Shown here: positions 1 to 10,968 of the stretch, piece after piece
Layout of the letters: the number at the start of each line of letters is the position of its first letter
How positions within the stretch are numbered: the first letter of the stretch is position 1
Assembly (NCBI GenBank): GCA_016292095.1
Contig: JAEFAB010000040.1
Coordinates: 54,542-118,541, forward strand
Reading direction: 5' to 3'
Length of the DNA: 64,000 nt
DNA from: Eubacterium sp.
GTDB taxonomy: Bacteria > Bacillota > Clostridia > Lachnospirales > Lachnospiraceae
Notes under the pieces: model-generated
What the model was told of the DNA's origin: nothing
The model's database searches: none
Seen by the model: only the letters and a program-made list of their open reading frames with translations
Program-made: the position numbers and the translations under genes

Positions 1-3000
1 TTCCTGAACAATCTTCATATCACCCAAAGAGGCTTCATCTTTTGGCGACGCGGTATTGTCCGCTTTCTTACGCTTCAGTTCTCCCATAAAATACTCTAAT
101 TTATCTCTTCCCTGGCACATGGTTTCATAGTCAAAGGCTTTGGAACGAATTCCAAAATAAGCCGCATAATAAGCCAGAGGCTTATATACTTTAAACCATG
201 CCACACGAAGAGCCATCATAACATAGGCTGCCGCATGAGCCTTCGGGAACATATATTTAATTTTCTTACAGGACCAGATGTACCAATCCGGAACACCATG
301 GTCAATCATTACCTGTTCTTCATTGATTTCATTTCCCTGCTTGTCGGTATACTCCTGCAATCCTTTTCCCTTACGAACATGTTCCATAATCTGGAAACTA
401 ACCTGCGGATCTATTCCTTTTCCCATAAGGTATACCATGATGTCGTCTCGAGTACAGATTGCGGAAGAAATAGTGCACTGCCCTTCCTGAATCAGCGTCT
501 GGGCATTTCCAAGCCATACGTCAGTTCCGTGAGACAATCCGGCCAATCGCACCAGATCCGCAAACTTGGTAGGCTTTGTATCCACCAACATCTGAATAAC
601 GAAATCCGTTCCCAGTTCCGGCAATCCCAAAGAACCGGTTGGACATCCGTCAATATCATCGGATGTAATTCCCAAGGCTTCCGGGCTTAAGAACAGCGAC
701 ATTACGTTTTTATCATCAAAGGGAACTTCTTCTGCTACATGAACGCCTGTCAGACTTTCCAGTCTTCGGATCATGGTCGGATCGTCGTGTCCCAGAATAT
801 CCAATTTCAAAAGGTTTGCATCAATGGCATGATATTCAAAGTGAGTCGTAATAATATCCGTTGTCATATCGTTTGCCGGCTTTTGAATCGGTGTGAAATC
901 ATAGATTTCTTTGTCACGGGGAACGATAACAATTCCGCCGGGATGCTGACCGGTACTTCTTCGAATACCTTCACATCCTCTGGCAATACGTTCAATTTCC
1001 GCCGTTCGTTTATTGATATTATGTTCTTCAAAATAATTCTTTACATATCCAAAAGCTGTTTTTTCAGCCACACCGGTAATAGTTCCGGCTCTGAAAGTAT
1101 GTCCCTTTCCGAACATTACTTCTGTATATGCATGGGCATTTGCCTGATATTCTCCGGAGAAGTTCAAGTCGATATCCGGCTCCTTTGTTCCACCGAAACC
1201 AAGGAAGGTTTCAAAAGGAATTTCCAGTCCGTCTTTCTTCATCTTTTCTCCACAACATGGGCAGATTCCGTCAGGAAGGTCAAATCCCACACCACACTCT
1301 GCACGGACTTCACGAATATCTTCCTGCATTTTCTTTATCATTTCCATGTCAGCCCCGTCTTTTGCCATAGAATATTCATCCTGGAAAACGGAACTCTTAC
1401 AGTGTTCACAATAGTAATGCGGCTGTAACGGATTACACTCCGTAATACCGGACATGGTTGCAGCAAAGGAGGAACCAACGGAACCTCGGGAACCTACCAG
1501 ATATCCGTCTTCGTTGGACTTCCACACCAGACGCTGGGCCATAATGTACATTACCGCATATCCGTTACCGATAATAGAATCCAGCTCGATTTCCAAACGT
1601 TCTTCTACAATCTTCGGAATATTTTCCCCGTACATATCATGGGCTTTATCAAAACAGATTTTTCTTAAGTTTTCTTCAGAGTTCTCCAATACCGGTGGAC
1701 ATTTATCCGGATGGATTGGAGAAATATCATCAATCATATCGGCAATCTTCTGAGGATTTTTAATAACAATTTCCTCTGCCAGATCTCCGTCTAAGTAATC
1801 AAATTCTTTCAGCATCTCATCCGTTGTACGAAGATACAACGGTGGCTGGTCATCGGCATCTTTATATCCCTGACCACACTGAATAATTCTTCGATATATT
1901 TCATCTTCCGGATCCAGGAAATGAACGTCACAGGTGGCAACGGTCATTTTATTGAATTTCTTTCCCAAATCAATAATCTTCTTGTTTACATTCTGCAGTT
2001 CTTCCACGGAGTCCACAAGATATTTCTTTCGGTCATCAATCTCCGGATTTCCGGTCCTTAACATAAAGGCATTGTTTCCTATCGGCTGTACCTCGAAGTA
2101 ATCATAAAACTCTGCCAGGCGAGCCACTTCCTGCTCCGGCTTTCCTTTCAAAATCGCCTGATACAGTTCTCCTGCTTCACAGGCACTACCAATCATCAAT
2201 CCTTCTTTATGCTTCAAATAATCACTCTTTAAAATTCTTGGTCGTTTGTTTGCAAAGGTATCAATATGAGAGATGGAAATCAGTTTATACAAATTGACAC
2301 GTCCAACCAAATCCTTACAGAGAATAATGGCATGATGTGCCGGCAACTTGCTTATTAAGTTGCTTGACTGTTTTCCTTCCGCATTCAATTCATCCAGATT
2401 TGTAATGCCTTTATTTTCCAGCATCTTACAAAGTTTTTGGAAAATCAACGCTGTACATTCCGCATCATCTACCGCTCTGTGGTGGTGTTCCAAAACAATT
2501 CCCAATGCCTTTGCCACATTGTTCAGTTTGTATTTGTTCAATCCAATTACAAGATAACGGGACATTGCCACCGTATCTACAATAGTAAAATCACAAGGCA
2601 AATCCTGTCGGATACAATTCTCTCGAATGAAGCTCATGTCAAATTCCGCATTGTGCGCCACCATAACGGCGCCTTCACAAAACTCCATAAACTTCGGCAA
2701 TACTTCTTCAATTTTCGGAGCATCAATGACCATACTGTCATTAATACTGGTGAGTTTCTCGATTTTAAACGGAATCGGTCTTTCCGGATTCACAAAGGTA
2801 CTGAACCGGTCCACGATTTCTCCGTTCACCACTTTTACAGCCCCGATTTCAATAATTCGATCTGCTCTGGCACTGAAGCCGGTAGTTTCCAAATCGAATA
2901 CTACATAGGTATCCTTAAGGCTTTGACCTTTCGGATTCACAATCATATCTTTCAAGTCATCTACCAGATAAGCTTCTACACCGTAGATTACTTTAAAGTC

Positions 3001-4245
3001 CATCTCTTTTCCGGCTTTTTTACATTCTTTCTTAATATCACAATACTCATGCCATGCATCCGGAAATGCCTGAACCACACCGTGGTCGGTAATGGCAATA
3101 GCTTTGTGTCCCCATTCGTAAGCACGACGTACAATATCGGCACACTTGCTCACACCGTCCATATCACTCATCTTTGTATGGCAGTGCAATTCTACTCGTT
3201 TTTCTACCGCAGCATCCTTACGCTTCTTCGTAGAAAATTTATCAATGAGTTTCATCCCGTCCACACGGCTGATTTCCACCTGTTTATCATAGGTGTCATA
3301 AAGTGCCCATCCTTTGATTCGTACAAAGCTGCCTTTGCGCACTTTTCCTTTAAAGTCTGCCAAAACGTTTTCGTTTGCCAGGAACATCTTAACGGCAATA
3401 CTATCTGTAAAGTCGGTAATATCCATGGAAACAATGAACTTTCCGGTTCTTGTTTCCCGCTCTTCCATGGTCATAATCTTTCCTTTGACCACACATTCTC
3501 CTGTTCCTTCAAACACGTCTGCCAATTTTGTTTCTTCGTCAAACTTAAAGTCTTTTCCGTAGACAACATCCGGATTATCCGAGCGGCTGGCTCTGGTCGG
3601 AGCCTGACGTTTTGGTTTCTGTTCTTCCTGCGCCTCCCCGTTCTTTTCTTCTTCCGGTTTTTCGCTCTGGTTCTTACTTAAGAGAACATCCACCTCATTT
3701 CGTAATCTCTTTGCATTAATTTCCGAGAAACGACGTGCTGTTTCCCGACGCTTTTTAATCTGCACTTCAATCGGAAGATCAAAGCGCTTTGCAAAGATTT
3801 CTTCTAAAGTTTCTTTTAAAATTTTCATTCGGGACTCGGAAATAATATTGGCTGCCAGATCAATGGTCAGCTTGTTTCCTTCCACAGTCATTGGAGCTTT
3901 CTTAAACATTGCCGCAACTATAGGACTTTGCATATTGAGTTCTAAAATCAAACTCTCCTTGTAAATATCCAAAAGGTTTTCTACCGTATACTGTTCAGAC
4001 AAATGATACTTCTCAATCAGTTCAATCTGAATTCGCTTTCCGGTCTTCAAGGTTTTCGCAATGTGATTTTGGACAGTCAAAATAGCAGACTTATCAATAA
4101 GCCTGCTACTTTCAATATAAATACGCATTTTATCATGTCTTGCATTTGAAGTAATCTTTCTTACTTCTACCGTTTCAAAAATATCTGCAATATCCCCATA
4201 CAGATTCAGCATAGGAAATACATCATAAAACTTTTTACTCTCCAA
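1..4245 (-). CDS. polC: DNA polymerase III alpha subunit, PolC type (C-terminus cut by window edge)
   Basis: Replicative DNA polymerase of low-GC Gram-positives, with proofreading exonuclease in the same chain. About 1415 residues are present; the last tens of residues lie outside the window. N-terminal PolC domain, OB fold (about residues 235-335), then a PHP domain starting near residue 346 ([17 protein letters not shown]) that is split by a DnaQ-like exonuclease near residues 445-610 ([22 protein letters not shown]). The polymerase part shows [12 protein letters not shown], a Cys cluster (CEHC ... CPCC) and the acidic catalytic stretch PDIDLNF. I place the start at a TTG at 4245 that overlaps the end of ispG by 11 bases, because the reading frame from there gives the usual PolC opening ([11 protein letters not shown]) and no ATG gives a full-length start; an ATG at 4212 is the alternative. 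Last gene of the pyrH-to-polC run. Confidence 0.96.
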   Translation of the reverse strand, partial: MESKKFYDVFPMLNLYGDIADIFETVEVRKITSNARHDKMRIYIESSRLIDKSAILTVQNHIAKTLKTGKRIQIELIEKYHLSEQYTVENLLDIYKESLILELNMQSPIVAAMFKKAPMTVEGNKLTIDLAANIISESRMKILKETLEEIFAKRFDLPIEVQIKKRRETARRFSEINAKRLRNEVDVLLSKNQSEKPEEEKNGEAQEEQKPKRQAPTRASRSDNPDVVYGKDFKFDEETKLADVFEGTGECVVKGKIMTMEERETRTGKFIVSMDITDFTDSIAVKMFLANENVLADFKGKVRKGSFVRIKGWALYDTYDKQVEISRVDGMKLIDKFSTKKRKDAAVEKRVELHCHTKMSDMDGVSKCADIVRRAYEWGHKAIAITDHGVVQAFPDAWHEYCDIKKECKKAGKEMDFKVIYGVEAYLVDDLKDMIVNPKGQSLKDTYVVFDLETTGFSARADRIIEIGAVKVVNGEIVDRFSTFVNPERPIPFKIEKLTSINDSMVIDAPKIEEVLPKFMEFCEGAVMVAHNAEFDMSFIRENCIRQDLPCDFTIVDTVAMSRYLVIGLNKYKLNNVAKALGIVLEHHHRAVDDAECTALIFQKLCKMLENKGITNLDELNAEGKQSSNLISKLPAHHAIILCKDLVGRVNLYKLISISHIDTFANKRPRILKSDYLKHKEGLMIGSACEAGELYQAILKGKPEQEVARLAEFYDYFEVQPIGNNAFMLRTGNPEIDDRKKYLVDSVEELQNVNKKIIDLGKKFNKMTVATCDVHFLDPEDEIYRRIIQCGQGYKDADDQPPLYLRTTDEMLKEFDYLDGDLAEEIVIKNPQKIADMIDDISPIHPDKCPPVLENSEENLRKICFDKAHDMYGENIPKIVEERLEIELDSIIGNGYAVMYIMAQRLVWKSNEDGYLVGSRGSVGSSFAATMSGITECNPLQPHYYCEHCKSSVFQDEYSMAKDGADMEMIKKMQEDIREVRAECGVGFDLPDGICPCCGEKMKKDGLEIPFETFLGFGGTKEPDIDLNFSGEYQANAHAYTEVMFGKGHTFRAGTITGVAEKTAFGYVKNYFEEHNINKRTAEIERIARGCEGIRRSTGQHPGGIVIVPRDKEIYDFTPIQKPANDMTTDIITTHFEYHAIDANLLKLDILGHDDPTMIRRLESLTGVHVAEEVPFDDKNVMSLFLSPEALGITSDDIDGCPTGSLGLPELGTDFVIQMLVDTKPTKFADLVRLAGLSHGTDVWLGNAQTLIQEGQCTISSAICTRDDIMVYLMGKGIDPQVSFQIMEHVRKGKGLQEYTDKQGNEINEEQVMIDHGVPDWYIWSCKKIKYMFPKAHAAAYVMMALRVAWFKVYKPLAYYAAYFGIRSKAFDYETMCQGRDKLEYFMGELKRKKADNTASPKDEASLGDMKIVQE

Positions 4246-5305
4246 TTGATTTACCCCAGTTTTTTAATTCTTCTTCCAATACGTTCAATAATTGGTCTTC
4301 CGGAACTTTCTTAACGATTTCTCCTGCTTTAATCAAAAGTCCTTCGCCTTTTCCTCCGGCAATTCCAATATCAGCTTCTCTCGCTTCTCCCGGACCGTTT
4401 ACCACACAGCCCATTACTGCAACTTTAATATTCAAATGGTCATACTTTGTAACCATGTTTTCCACCCGATTTGCCAAATCAATCAAATCGATTTGGGTTC
4501 GTCCACAGGTTGGACAGGATACAACGGAAATTCCTCCCTGTCGTAATCCCAGTGTTTTTAAAATCAGTTTGGCACTCTTAATTTCTTCCACCGGATTTCC
4601 TGTTAAGGAAACACGGATGGTGTCACCGATTCCCTGATGTAAGATCAGTCCCAAACCTACTGCGGATTTAATGTTTCCGGAAGTAATGGTTCCGGATTCT
4701 GTAATTCCCACATGCAATGGGTACTTCGTCTTTTCCGCAATCAATTCGTGGGCTTTCACGCACATTAAAACATCCGAAGATTTAATGCTGATGACCAAAT
4801 TGTCATATCCCAAGTCCTCAATGATTTTCACCTTATCCAGAGCACTTTCCACAATTCCTTCAGCAGTCACCTTCCCATATTTTTCCAAAATATGTTTTTC
4901 CAAGGATCCACTGTTTACACCGACACGAATCGGAATATTCTTTTCCTTTGCCACATCCACAACCGCTTTCACACGGTCAATACTTCCGATGTTTCCCGGA
5001 TTGATACGGATTTTATCCGCTCCGTTTTCCATAGCTGCAATGGCGAGTTTGTAATCAAAATGAATATCCGCCACCAAAGGAATATGAATTCTCTTCTTAA
5101 TTTCTTTGAACGCTTCTGCTGCTTCCATCGTTGGTACCGCACAGCGGATAATGTCACAGCCTGCTGCTTCCAGTTCTAAAATCTGTGCAACGGTAGCTTC
5201 CACATCTTCCGTCTTTGTATTGGTCATCGACTGAATCATAATAGGATTTCCGCCACCGATTACTTTATTTCCAATTTTAATTTCTTTTGTATTGTCTCTA
5301 TACAT
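4235..5305 (-). CDS. ispG: 4-hydroxy-3-methylbut-2-en-1-yl diphosphate synthase
   Basis: Penultimate enzyme of the methylerythritol phosphate (MEP) isoprenoid pathway; converts cyclic methylerythritol diphosphate to HMBPP with a [4Fe-4S] cluster. The N-terminal TIM barrel carries IMIQSMTNT and [10 protein letters not shown]; the C-terminal reductase-like domain carries the cluster cysteines in CPTCGRTQ (about residue 265) and [15 protein letters not shown] (about residue 300). At 356 residues it is the compact form of bacteria without the plant insert. It lies 23 bases downstream of rseP and overlaps the proposed polC start. Together with dxr it supplies isopentenyl precursor for the undecaprenyl chain made by UppS in the same operon. 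Confidence 0.97.
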   Translation of the reverse strand: MYRDNTKEIKIGNKVIGGGNPIMIQSMTNTKTEDVEATVAQILELEAAGCDIIRCAVPTMEAAEAFKEIKKRIHIPLVADIHFDYKLAIAAMENGADKIRINPGNIGSIDRVKAVVDVAKEKNIPIRVGVNSGSLEKHILEKYGKVTAEGIVESALDKVKIIEDLGYDNLVISIKSSDVLMCVKAHELIAEKTKYPLHVGITESGTITSGNIKSAVGLGLILHQGIGDTIRVSLTGNPVEEIKSAKLILKTLGLRQGGISVVSCPTCGRTQIDLIDLANRVENMVTKYDHLNIKVAVMGCVVNGPGEAREADIGIAGGKGEGLLIKAGEIVKKVPEDQLLNVLEEELKNWGKSIGE

Positions 5306-5328
5306 TTCGCACCTCTTGAAATTCCTTC

Positions 5329-6651
5329 CTACCAGAAGAATATTTTTCGAATGTCATTAAAGATTAAAAATACCATTAAGCCCATTAACAAAACAAATCC
5401 AACAAAATGAATCATACCTTCTTTATCTCTTGGAATCGGCTTTCTGAAAATCAATTCCACAATGTAAATAAGTAATCTTCCACCATCCAATGCCGGAATC
5501 GGAAGAAGGTTCATGATTCCTAAGTTTGCACTCAGCATAATTGCTAGACTCAATAATGAGAAAAATGTTACAGATGTTCCCATATCCTTAGTTTGAGAAT
5601 AAGTATCTCCAATCGTGTCCACAATTCCAACCGGACCTGAAATATCATTAGCTGAAACCTGACCGGTGATTAATTTGCCCAGACCTTTAATAACCATTTT
5701 GATTACATATTTGGTTTCTACATAACTGTATTTTACAACTCCTAAAGGAGACTGTTTTTCCGCATGAAGATTATAATAAAATCCCAAGTCATAAATCGTC
5801 TGAGTTTTTGGTCGAACCTTGACCTCAATGATTTTCTCTTTCCGTTTCAGTTTGATGTCAAACTCTGTATTTTTGAAATCTTTCCCCTTATATTGATTCA
5901 GTACCTTTTGGAAATCATCCGTGGAAGAAATAGTTTCTCCGTTTATCTCCACAATCTGATCCCCCATCATAGCACCGGCAGCTTCCATAGCGCCACCTTT
6001 GGTTACTTCCAATATTTCCATAACGGAATCGCTGTTTCCATATGTGATTCCAAGCAATGGCTTTGTTTCACTATCCGCAGTGTAACTGATTTCCTTTGTT
6101 TTACCGTTTCGCTTCACAGTGAGTTTTACTTCGTCTTCCTTCTCGGTCAACGGATTAATATATTCTTCCAAATAGATTTCTCTACCAATAGAAACACTTT
6201 CACCATTATACTTTATAATACGGTCTCCAACCTGAACTCCTGCTTTTTCTGCTGCACTTCCCTCAGTCACCTGTACGACGTAAGATGGATCTGTTCCTTT
6301 GAAACCAACAAAAATCAGTGCCATCAAAAATGCTAGGATAAAATTAAATAACGGACCTGCAAAAACAATTGCCATTCTGGCGCCCAAAGACTTTGAATTA
6401 AAAGCGCCTTCTTCATCATTGTCTTCGTCTTCTCCCAACATGGCACAGGAGCCACCAAAAGGAAGAGCCTTAATGGAATATCTTGTTCCACTTTTTGCCA
6501 CTCTGCTAAACAGTCTCGGTCCCATTCCAACAGAAAATTCATTCACCGTAACACCACATTTTCTAGCCACAATAAAATGACCGAATTCGTGGAAAACAAC
6601 TAAAATACTAAATATAATTAATGCAATTACAATACTAATAAAAGTCTGCAT
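5329..6651 (-). CDS. rseP: RseP/RasP-family site-2 zinc metalloprotease
   Basis: Intramembrane protease that cuts anti-sigma factors and leftover signal peptides inside the membrane. The first membrane segment contains the zinc-binding HEFGH (His21, Glu22, His25). Two PDZ domains follow (about residues 105-185 and 200-290; cores [13 protein letters not shown] and [13 protein letters not shown]). The third zinc ligand lies in the late motif [12 protein letters not shown]. 440 residues is a usual length for clostridial members with a duplicated PDZ. Position between dxr and ispG is the standard Firmicutes order; 34 bases separate it from dxr. Confidence 0.95.
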   Translation of the reverse strand: MQTFISIVIALIIFSILVVFHEFGHFIVARKCGVTVNEFSVGMGPRLFSRVAKSGTRYSIKALPFGGSCAMLGEDEDNDEEGAFNSKSLGARMAIVFAGPLFNFILAFLMALIFVGFKGTDPSYVVQVTEGSAAEKAGVQVGDRIIKYNGESVSIGREIYLEEYINPLTEKEDEVKLTVKRNGKTKEISYTADSETKPLLGITYGNSDSVMEILEVTKGGAMEAAGAMMGDQIVEINGETISSTDDFQKVLNQYKGKDFKNTEFDIKLKRKEKIIEVKVRPKTQTIYDLGFYYNLHAEKQSPLGVVKYSYVETKYVIKMVIKGLGKLITGQVSANDISGPVGIVDTIGDTYSQTKDMGTSVTFFSLLSLAIMLSANLGIMNLLPIPALDGGRLLIYIVELIFRKPIPRDKEGMIHFVGFVLLMGLMVFLIFNDIRKIFFW

Positions 6652-6685
6652 ACTTCACTCCATTTCACTTTCATCTCTTTTTTTC

Positions 6686-7828
6686 TTAATGCTTCTGTCC
6701 AATCAGTTCATAAACTGCTTGTTCCGTTTCCAGAATCTGCTCTACAGATGGATTTTCAATCATCTTATGAGCTTCCATACATTCTCTAATAATATCTATA
6801 ATTTCCAGATACTGGATTTTACGATTTAAAAACAGTGCAACTGCTTTTTCATTTGCGGCATTAAATACTGTCGGCATAGTTCCCCCAACCTTACCGGCTT
6901 CATAGGCCAAAGCAAGTCCCGGAAAGTTTTCCAAATCCGGTGCTTCAAAAGTAATCTGACCAATCTTTGCAAAGTCTACCCGTTCTCCCGGAAGAAATCT
7001 TCTCTCCGGATAATACAATGCATACTGAATCGGAAGCTTCATGTCCGGTGTTCCAAGCTGTGCGATAATGCCACCGTCCTTAAACTGCACCATGGAATGA
7101 ATCAAACTCTGTGGCTGAACAACAACCTGTATATCCTCCAGTGCTGTATCAAATAACCACTTTGCTTCAATCACTTCCAATCCCTTATTTACCATTGTAG
7201 AGGAATCGATGGTGATTTTTTGTCCCATCGCCCAATTGGGATGCTTTAATGCATCTTCCACCTGAACATTTTTCATCTGTTCTCTGGTCCATCCGCGGAA
7301 CGGTCCGCCGGATGCTGTCAGTAAAATCTTATCGATTTCTTTCGGATTTTCTCCGTTTAACGACTGAAAAATTGCACTATGCTCACTGTCTACCGGCAAG
7401 ATTTTAACGCCATACTCTTTTGCCGCCTTCATCACCAGATGTCCGGCAGTCACGAGGGTTTCTTTGTTTGCCAGAGCAATATCTTTTCCGGCTTTAATTG
7501 CCTCCAGTGTCGGACGAATTCCAATCATTCCGACAAAAGCAGTCACAACAATTTCTGCTTCCGCTACTGTTGCCGCTTCAATTAATCCCTCCATGCCGGA
7601 CACAATTTTCACGTCACAATCTGCAACCGCTACTTTTAACTGTGCTGCAGCTTTTTCATCAAAAACGCAAACCAGTTTCGGATGAAATTCCCGAATCTGT
7701 TCTTCTAACTTTATTATATTGGACCCAGCGGCAATGGATACCACATTCAGGTCACTGTTTCCACGGACAATTTCCAATGTCTGTGTTCCAATGGAACCCG
7801 TGGAACCTAAAATTGCTATATTTTTCAT
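6686..7828 (-). CDS. dxr: 1-deoxy-D-xylulose 5-phosphate reductoisomerase
   Basis: Second enzyme of the MEP pathway: NADPH-dependent rearrangement and reduction of DXP to methylerythritol phosphate. The N-terminus is a Rossmann NADPH site (ILGSTGSIGTQTLEIV). Metal and substrate residues are seen in LPVDSEHSAIFQ and in TASGGPFRGW; NPTVFNAANE-type helix appears as MPTVFNAANEKAV. 380 residues matches the family. It sits 22 bases after cdsA in the same transcription direction, so isoprenoid, phospholipid and membrane protease genes are coupled. Confidence 0.97.
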   Translation of the reverse strand: MKNIAILGSTGSIGTQTLEIVRGNSDLNVVSIAAGSNIIKLEEQIREFHPKLVCVFDEKAAAQLKVAVADCDVKIVSGMEGLIEAATVAEAEIVVTAFVGMIGIRPTLEAIKAGKDIALANKETLVTAGHLVMKAAKEYGVKILPVDSEHSAIFQSLNGENPKEIDKILLTASGGPFRGWTREQMKNVQVEDALKHPNWAMGQKITIDSSTMVNKGLEVIEAKWLFDTALEDIQVVVQPQSLIHSMVQFKDGGIIAQLGTPDMKLPIQYALYYPERRFLPGERVDFAKIGQITFEAPDLENFPGLALAYEAGKVGGTMPTVFNAANEKAVALFLNRKIQYLEIIDIIRECMEAHKMIENPSVEQILETEQAVYELIGQKH

Positions 7829-7850
7829 TGTATCTCCATTTCACTATTCT

Positions 7851-8690
7851 CTAAAAAAAGAATTCCTGAACAAGTCCTAATAGCACCCAGATAACCGGTG
7901 CTACATAAATTACACTATCAAATCTATCCATAATCCCACCATGTCCCGGAATGAGATTACTGTAATCCTTAATCTCGTGGTCTCTCTTAATCGCTGATGC
8001 AGCCAAATCTCCTACCATGGAAACCAAAGCTCCGATGGCACAAATAACAGCAAAAGCAATCACTGGTGTTACAGGCAATGCAATCTTATCCGAAAATACT
8101 GCTCCGTAAATTGCTCGCAATGCGGCCGCGCCGATGACACCACCCACTGCTCCTTCAATGGATTTTTTCGGACTGAGAACCGGTGCCATTTTATGCTTTC
8201 CGAAAGCAACCCCTGCCACATAAGCACAGGTATCACTGCCCCAGGAACTCAGAAAAATGAGCCATACGAAATATTGACCGCTTATCTCATCACGAAGAAA
8301 GTAAATAAATGACAACAATACCCCTGCATAAATCATTCCCATGAAAGCGTTGGATATATCCTGTGTTTTAAAGTTTGGGAATGTAAACACATATTGTGCC
8401 AGTAAGCAGATTAAAAACAGGGCAAATAAAGGAAGGATTACGTCATTTGCCACGTTATAATAAATTGCCAGATAATACAACAGTGTAAACAGGTATCCGG
8501 TAAATCCGAGGCTTCGCTTTTCAATGCCCAGTACACGATATAATTCAAAGACACCAATTAAAGATACCAAAAAGCTGGCTGCCAGTAAAATACATCCACC
8601 CGGAATAATGGCTCCCAAAATCAGGGCAATCAGGCAGATGCCACTTCCCAATCTCAGGAAAAATGATTTATTTGCAAATTTACTTAACAT
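7851..8690 (-). CDS. cdsA: Phosphatidate cytidylyltransferase
   Basis: Integral membrane enzyme making CDP-diacylglycerol from phosphatidate and CTP, the branch point for phosphatidylglycerol and related lipids. 279 residues with about eight hydrophobic segments. The C-terminal signature is clear: KRDHEIKDYSNLIPGHGG followed by IMDRFDS. Its ATG shares one base with the uppS stop (TAATG), which implies translational coupling. Confidence 0.96.
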   Translation of the reverse strand: MLSKFANKSFFLRLGSGICLIALILGAIIPGGCILLAASFLVSLIGVFELYRVLGIEKRSLGFTGYLFTLLYYLAIYYNVANDVILPLFALFLICLLAQYVFTFPNFKTQDISNAFMGMIYAGVLLSFIYFLRDEISGQYFVWLIFLSSWGSDTCAYVAGVAFGKHKMAPVLSPKKSIEGAVGGVIGAAALRAIYGAVFSDKIALPVTPVIAFAVICAIGALVSMVGDLAASAIKRDHEIKDYSNLIPGHGGIMDRFDSVIYVAPVIWVLLGLVQEFFF

Positions 8691-9418
8691 TATTTAACTC
8701 CTCCGTATCTTCGGTCTCTGCGATTGTAGTGTTCAATGGCTTTCTTTAGTTCTTCCGCGTTAAAGTCCGGCCATAACACTTCTGTGAAGTAAAACTCCGT
8801 ATAAGCCAACTGCCACAACAGATAGTTGGACAGACGGATTTCTCCACTGGTTCGAATCAACAAATCCGGATCAGGAATTCCTGCCGTATCCAAATATTCA
8901 CTGATTGTTTTGTCGGAAATATCTTCCGGTGCCAATGTACCGGCTTTGACATCTTCGGAAATTTTCTTTACCGCACGGGTAATTTCATCCCTGCTTCCGT
9001 AATTTAATGCCAGCGTAAAATTGATTCCCGGATTGTCCTTGGACTTTTCTTCCAGTTCTTCAATTTTTTCCACAATATCAGCATCCAATCGACTTCTGTC
9101 ACCGATTACACGGACACGCATTTCATTTTTATTTGCCTGGTTAATACAATCCTTCAAGTAGTTTCGAAGCAATTTCATCAACGCTTTTACTTCTTCTTCC
9201 GGACGATTCCAGTTTTCAGTGGAGAAGGCATACATTGTCAGATACTTCACTCCCATATGGTGCGCATCTTCAATAATCTGCTCCACGGTTTTCGCTCCGG
9301 CACGGTGTCCGGCGTTTCTTGGAAGATGTCTCTTTTTCGCCCATCTTCCGTTTCCATCTAATATGATTGCAATATGGTTCGGAACATTGAGTCCTGTCAT
9401 ATCGATTTTCTTTGCCAT
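8690..9418 (-). CDS. uppS: Isoprenyl transferase (undecaprenyl diphosphate synthase)
   Basis: Cis-prenyltransferase that elongates farnesyl diphosphate with isopentenyl units to the C55 carrier of cell wall and glycan synthesis. Signature IILDGNGRWAKKR at residues 16-28, GHRAGAKTV, and the C-terminal LLIRTSGEIRLSNYLLWQ and TEFYF. 242 residues, normal. RBS AGGAGGAAA lies just before the ATG. A terminator-like hairpin separates it from frr, so it may have partly separate expression. The lipid it makes is the expected carrier for the glycosylation cluster at 34-41 kb. Confidence 0.97.
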   Translation of the reverse strand: MAKKIDMTGLNVPNHIAIILDGNGRWAKKRHLPRNAGHRAGAKTVEQIIEDAHHMGVKYLTMYAFSTENWNRPEEEVKALMKLLRNYLKDCINQANKNEMRVRVIGDRSRLDADIVEKIEELEEKSKDNPGINFTLALNYGSRDEITRAVKKISEDVKAGTLAPEDISDKTISEYLDTAGIPDPDLLIRTSGEIRLSNYLLWQLAYTEFYFTEVLWPDFNAEELKKAIEHYNRRDRRYGGVK

Positions 9419-9440
9419 ATTTTCCTCCTGGGTTGTACAA

Positions 9441-9482
9441 ATAGTAAAAAAGCGAAAATAGAGGAAACGAATTGTTTCCTCT
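9441..9482 (-). terminator. Hairpin terminator between frr and uppS
   Basis: Perfect 9-bp stem (9474-9482 with 9460-9468) with a 5-base loop, followed on the minus strand by TTTTCGCTTTTTT. It would end or attenuate pyrH-frr transcripts before uppS. Confidence 0.7.
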
Positions 9483-9494
9483 TTTCCTTAGTAA

Positions 9495-10049
9495 TTATAC
9501 TGTCATAATTTCATCTGACTTATTTGCTACTGCGTCGTCAATCTTTTTAATGAAAGAATCGGTCTTCTTCTGAATATCATCCTGATATTCTTTGATTTCA
9601 TCTTCTGAAACGCCATCTTCTTTTCCTTTTTTCTTAATCGCATCATTGGCATCTCTACGGATGTTTCTGATTGCTACTTTAGCACTTTCGCCTCTCTTCT
9701 TAATATCCTTTACAAGTTCTTTTCTTCTTTCCTCTGTTAATTCAGGGAATACAAGACGAATTACTTTTCCGTCATTTGTAGGATTGATTCCAACATCGGA
9801 AAGATTGATTGCCTTTTCGATTTCTTTTAATAAAGAAGCATCCCAAGGCTGAATACAAATCATTCTTGCTTCAGGTACGGAAATGTTACCTACCTGCTGC
9901 AACGGTGTTGGGGAACCGTAATAATCTACTTTGATTTTATCAAGAACGTGAGGATTTGCTCTTCCTGCTCTGATTGTTGAAAACTCTTCATGTAAGTTAT
10001 TTAAAGACTTTTCCATTTTTTCTTCATAAGTCATCATTAATTCTTCCAT
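9495..10049 (-). CDS. frr: Ribosome recycling factor
   Basis: Splits post-termination 70S ribosomes together with EF-G. 184 residues, family length, with the diagnostic FSTIRAGRANPHVLD and the helical-bundle C-terminus rich in charged residues. Start chosen at 10049, with AAGGAGTAAGACA before the ATG. It follows pyrH by 25 bases, the conserved pyrH-frr pairing that in many bacteria is continued from rpsB-tsf; here rpsB-tsf is 5 kb away. Confidence 0.97.
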   Translation of the reverse strand: MEELMMTYEEKMEKSLNNLHEEFSTIRAGRANPHVLDKIKVDYYGSPTPLQQVGNISVPEARMICIQPWDASLLKEIEKAINLSDVGINPTNDGKVIRLVFPELTEERRKELVKDIKKRGESAKVAIRNIRRDANDAIKKKGKEDGVSEDEIKEYQDDIQKKTDSFIKKIDDAVANKSDEIMTV

Positions 10050-10074
10050 TGTCTTACTCCTTTTTATTCATTTA

Positions 10075-10773
10075 TTATTCTACGGTAATCTTTGTACCAA
10101 TCTGTTCTCCGCAAGCGGCACGTTCAATACTGTTCGGCTCATTTAATCCGAATAACAGCATTGGCATTTTGTTTTCCATCGCCAGTACACTGGCTGCCAA
10201 ATCAATTACCCCTAATCTTTCATCCACAATCTTTGAAATAGGAAGTTCATCATATTTCTTAGCATCCGGATTGACTGCCGGATCGCTGTCATAAACACCG
10301 TCTACAGCCTTTGCGCCAAGAATGCAATCTGCTTCAATTTCAATAGCGCGAAGCACCATGGACATATCTGTAGAAAAATACGGATGTCCTGTTCCTCCTG
10401 CAAAAAAGATTACTTTTCCTGCCTGTAAATCAGCCACTGCTTCATCCTTTGAGAAAAGCTTTGTCCATGTTCCACATAAGAACGGTGTGTAGATGTTGGT
10501 ATCCATTCCTTCTGTTCTGAAAATTTCAGATACATACATACAATTCATAATCGTAGCAAGCATTCCGATTCCGTCTGCTTTTGGACGATCTATTTTATTG
10601 CTGGTGCGTCCTCTCCAGAAGTTTCCACCTCCGATTACGATAGCAACCTGAACACCCTGGTCTACGATTTTCTTTACCTGTTTTGCCACAGCGACACAGG
10701 TTTCTTCATCAAAGCCGGTCTTCTTGTCTCCTGCAAGAGCCTCTCCACTCAGTTTCAACAAAACTCTGTTCAT
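10075..10773 (-). CDS. pyrH: UMP kinase
   Basis: Amino-acid-kinase-fold enzyme phosphorylating UMP to UDP for pyrimidine nucleotide supply. Start RVLLKLSGEALAG, GGGNFWRGR (nucleotide loop), DRPKADGIGMLATIMN and the ADCILGAKAVDGVYDSD stretch are all typical. 232 residues. It is the first gene of the minus-strand run and diverges from pyk across a 195-base AT-rich gap; a weak promoter-like TATTCT lies in that gap. Confidence 0.97.
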   Translation of the reverse strand: MNRVLLKLSGEALAGDKKTGFDEETCVAVAKQVKKIVDQGVQVAIVIGGGNFWRGRTSNKIDRPKADGIGMLATIMNCMYVSEIFRTEGMDTNIYTPFLCGTWTKLFSKDEAVADLQAGKVIFFAGGTGHPYFSTDMSMVLRAIEIEADCILGAKAVDGVYDSDPAVNPDAKKYDELPISKIVDERLGVIDLAASVLAMENKMPMLLFGLNEPNSIERAACGEQIGTKITVE

Positions 10774-10889
10774 CTCATGTACCTTCTCTATAAAGAGCCT
10801 TTCAATTTGAAATTTTACACTAGGAATAGAATACCATATCTTGTCGGAAAAATAAAGACAGACTCTTTTCTGATTTTTTCATTTTTTGC

Positions 10890-10917
10890 TTGCTTTAATT
10901 TTATTTTGATGTAAGAT
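10890..10917 (+). promoter_or_regulatory. Candidate sigma-A promoter of pyk
   Basis: TTGCTT (10890-10895) and TAAGAT (10912-10917) with a 16-base spacer in an AT-rich stretch, about 50 bases before the pyk start. Confidence 0.4.
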
Positions 10918-10968
10918 GTAATAGGCGAAAATTTTTTAATTGCATGTTGTATGCAGAATGGAGAAAAT

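Noticed and set aside
739-1428. Open frame of 229 codons on the plus strand
   Set aside because: Antisense shadow of the polC polymerase domain.
2437-3681. Long open frame (414 codons) on the plus strand
   Set aside because: It is antisense to polC, whose domain motifs are continuous on the minus strand; no RBS and no recognisable protein.
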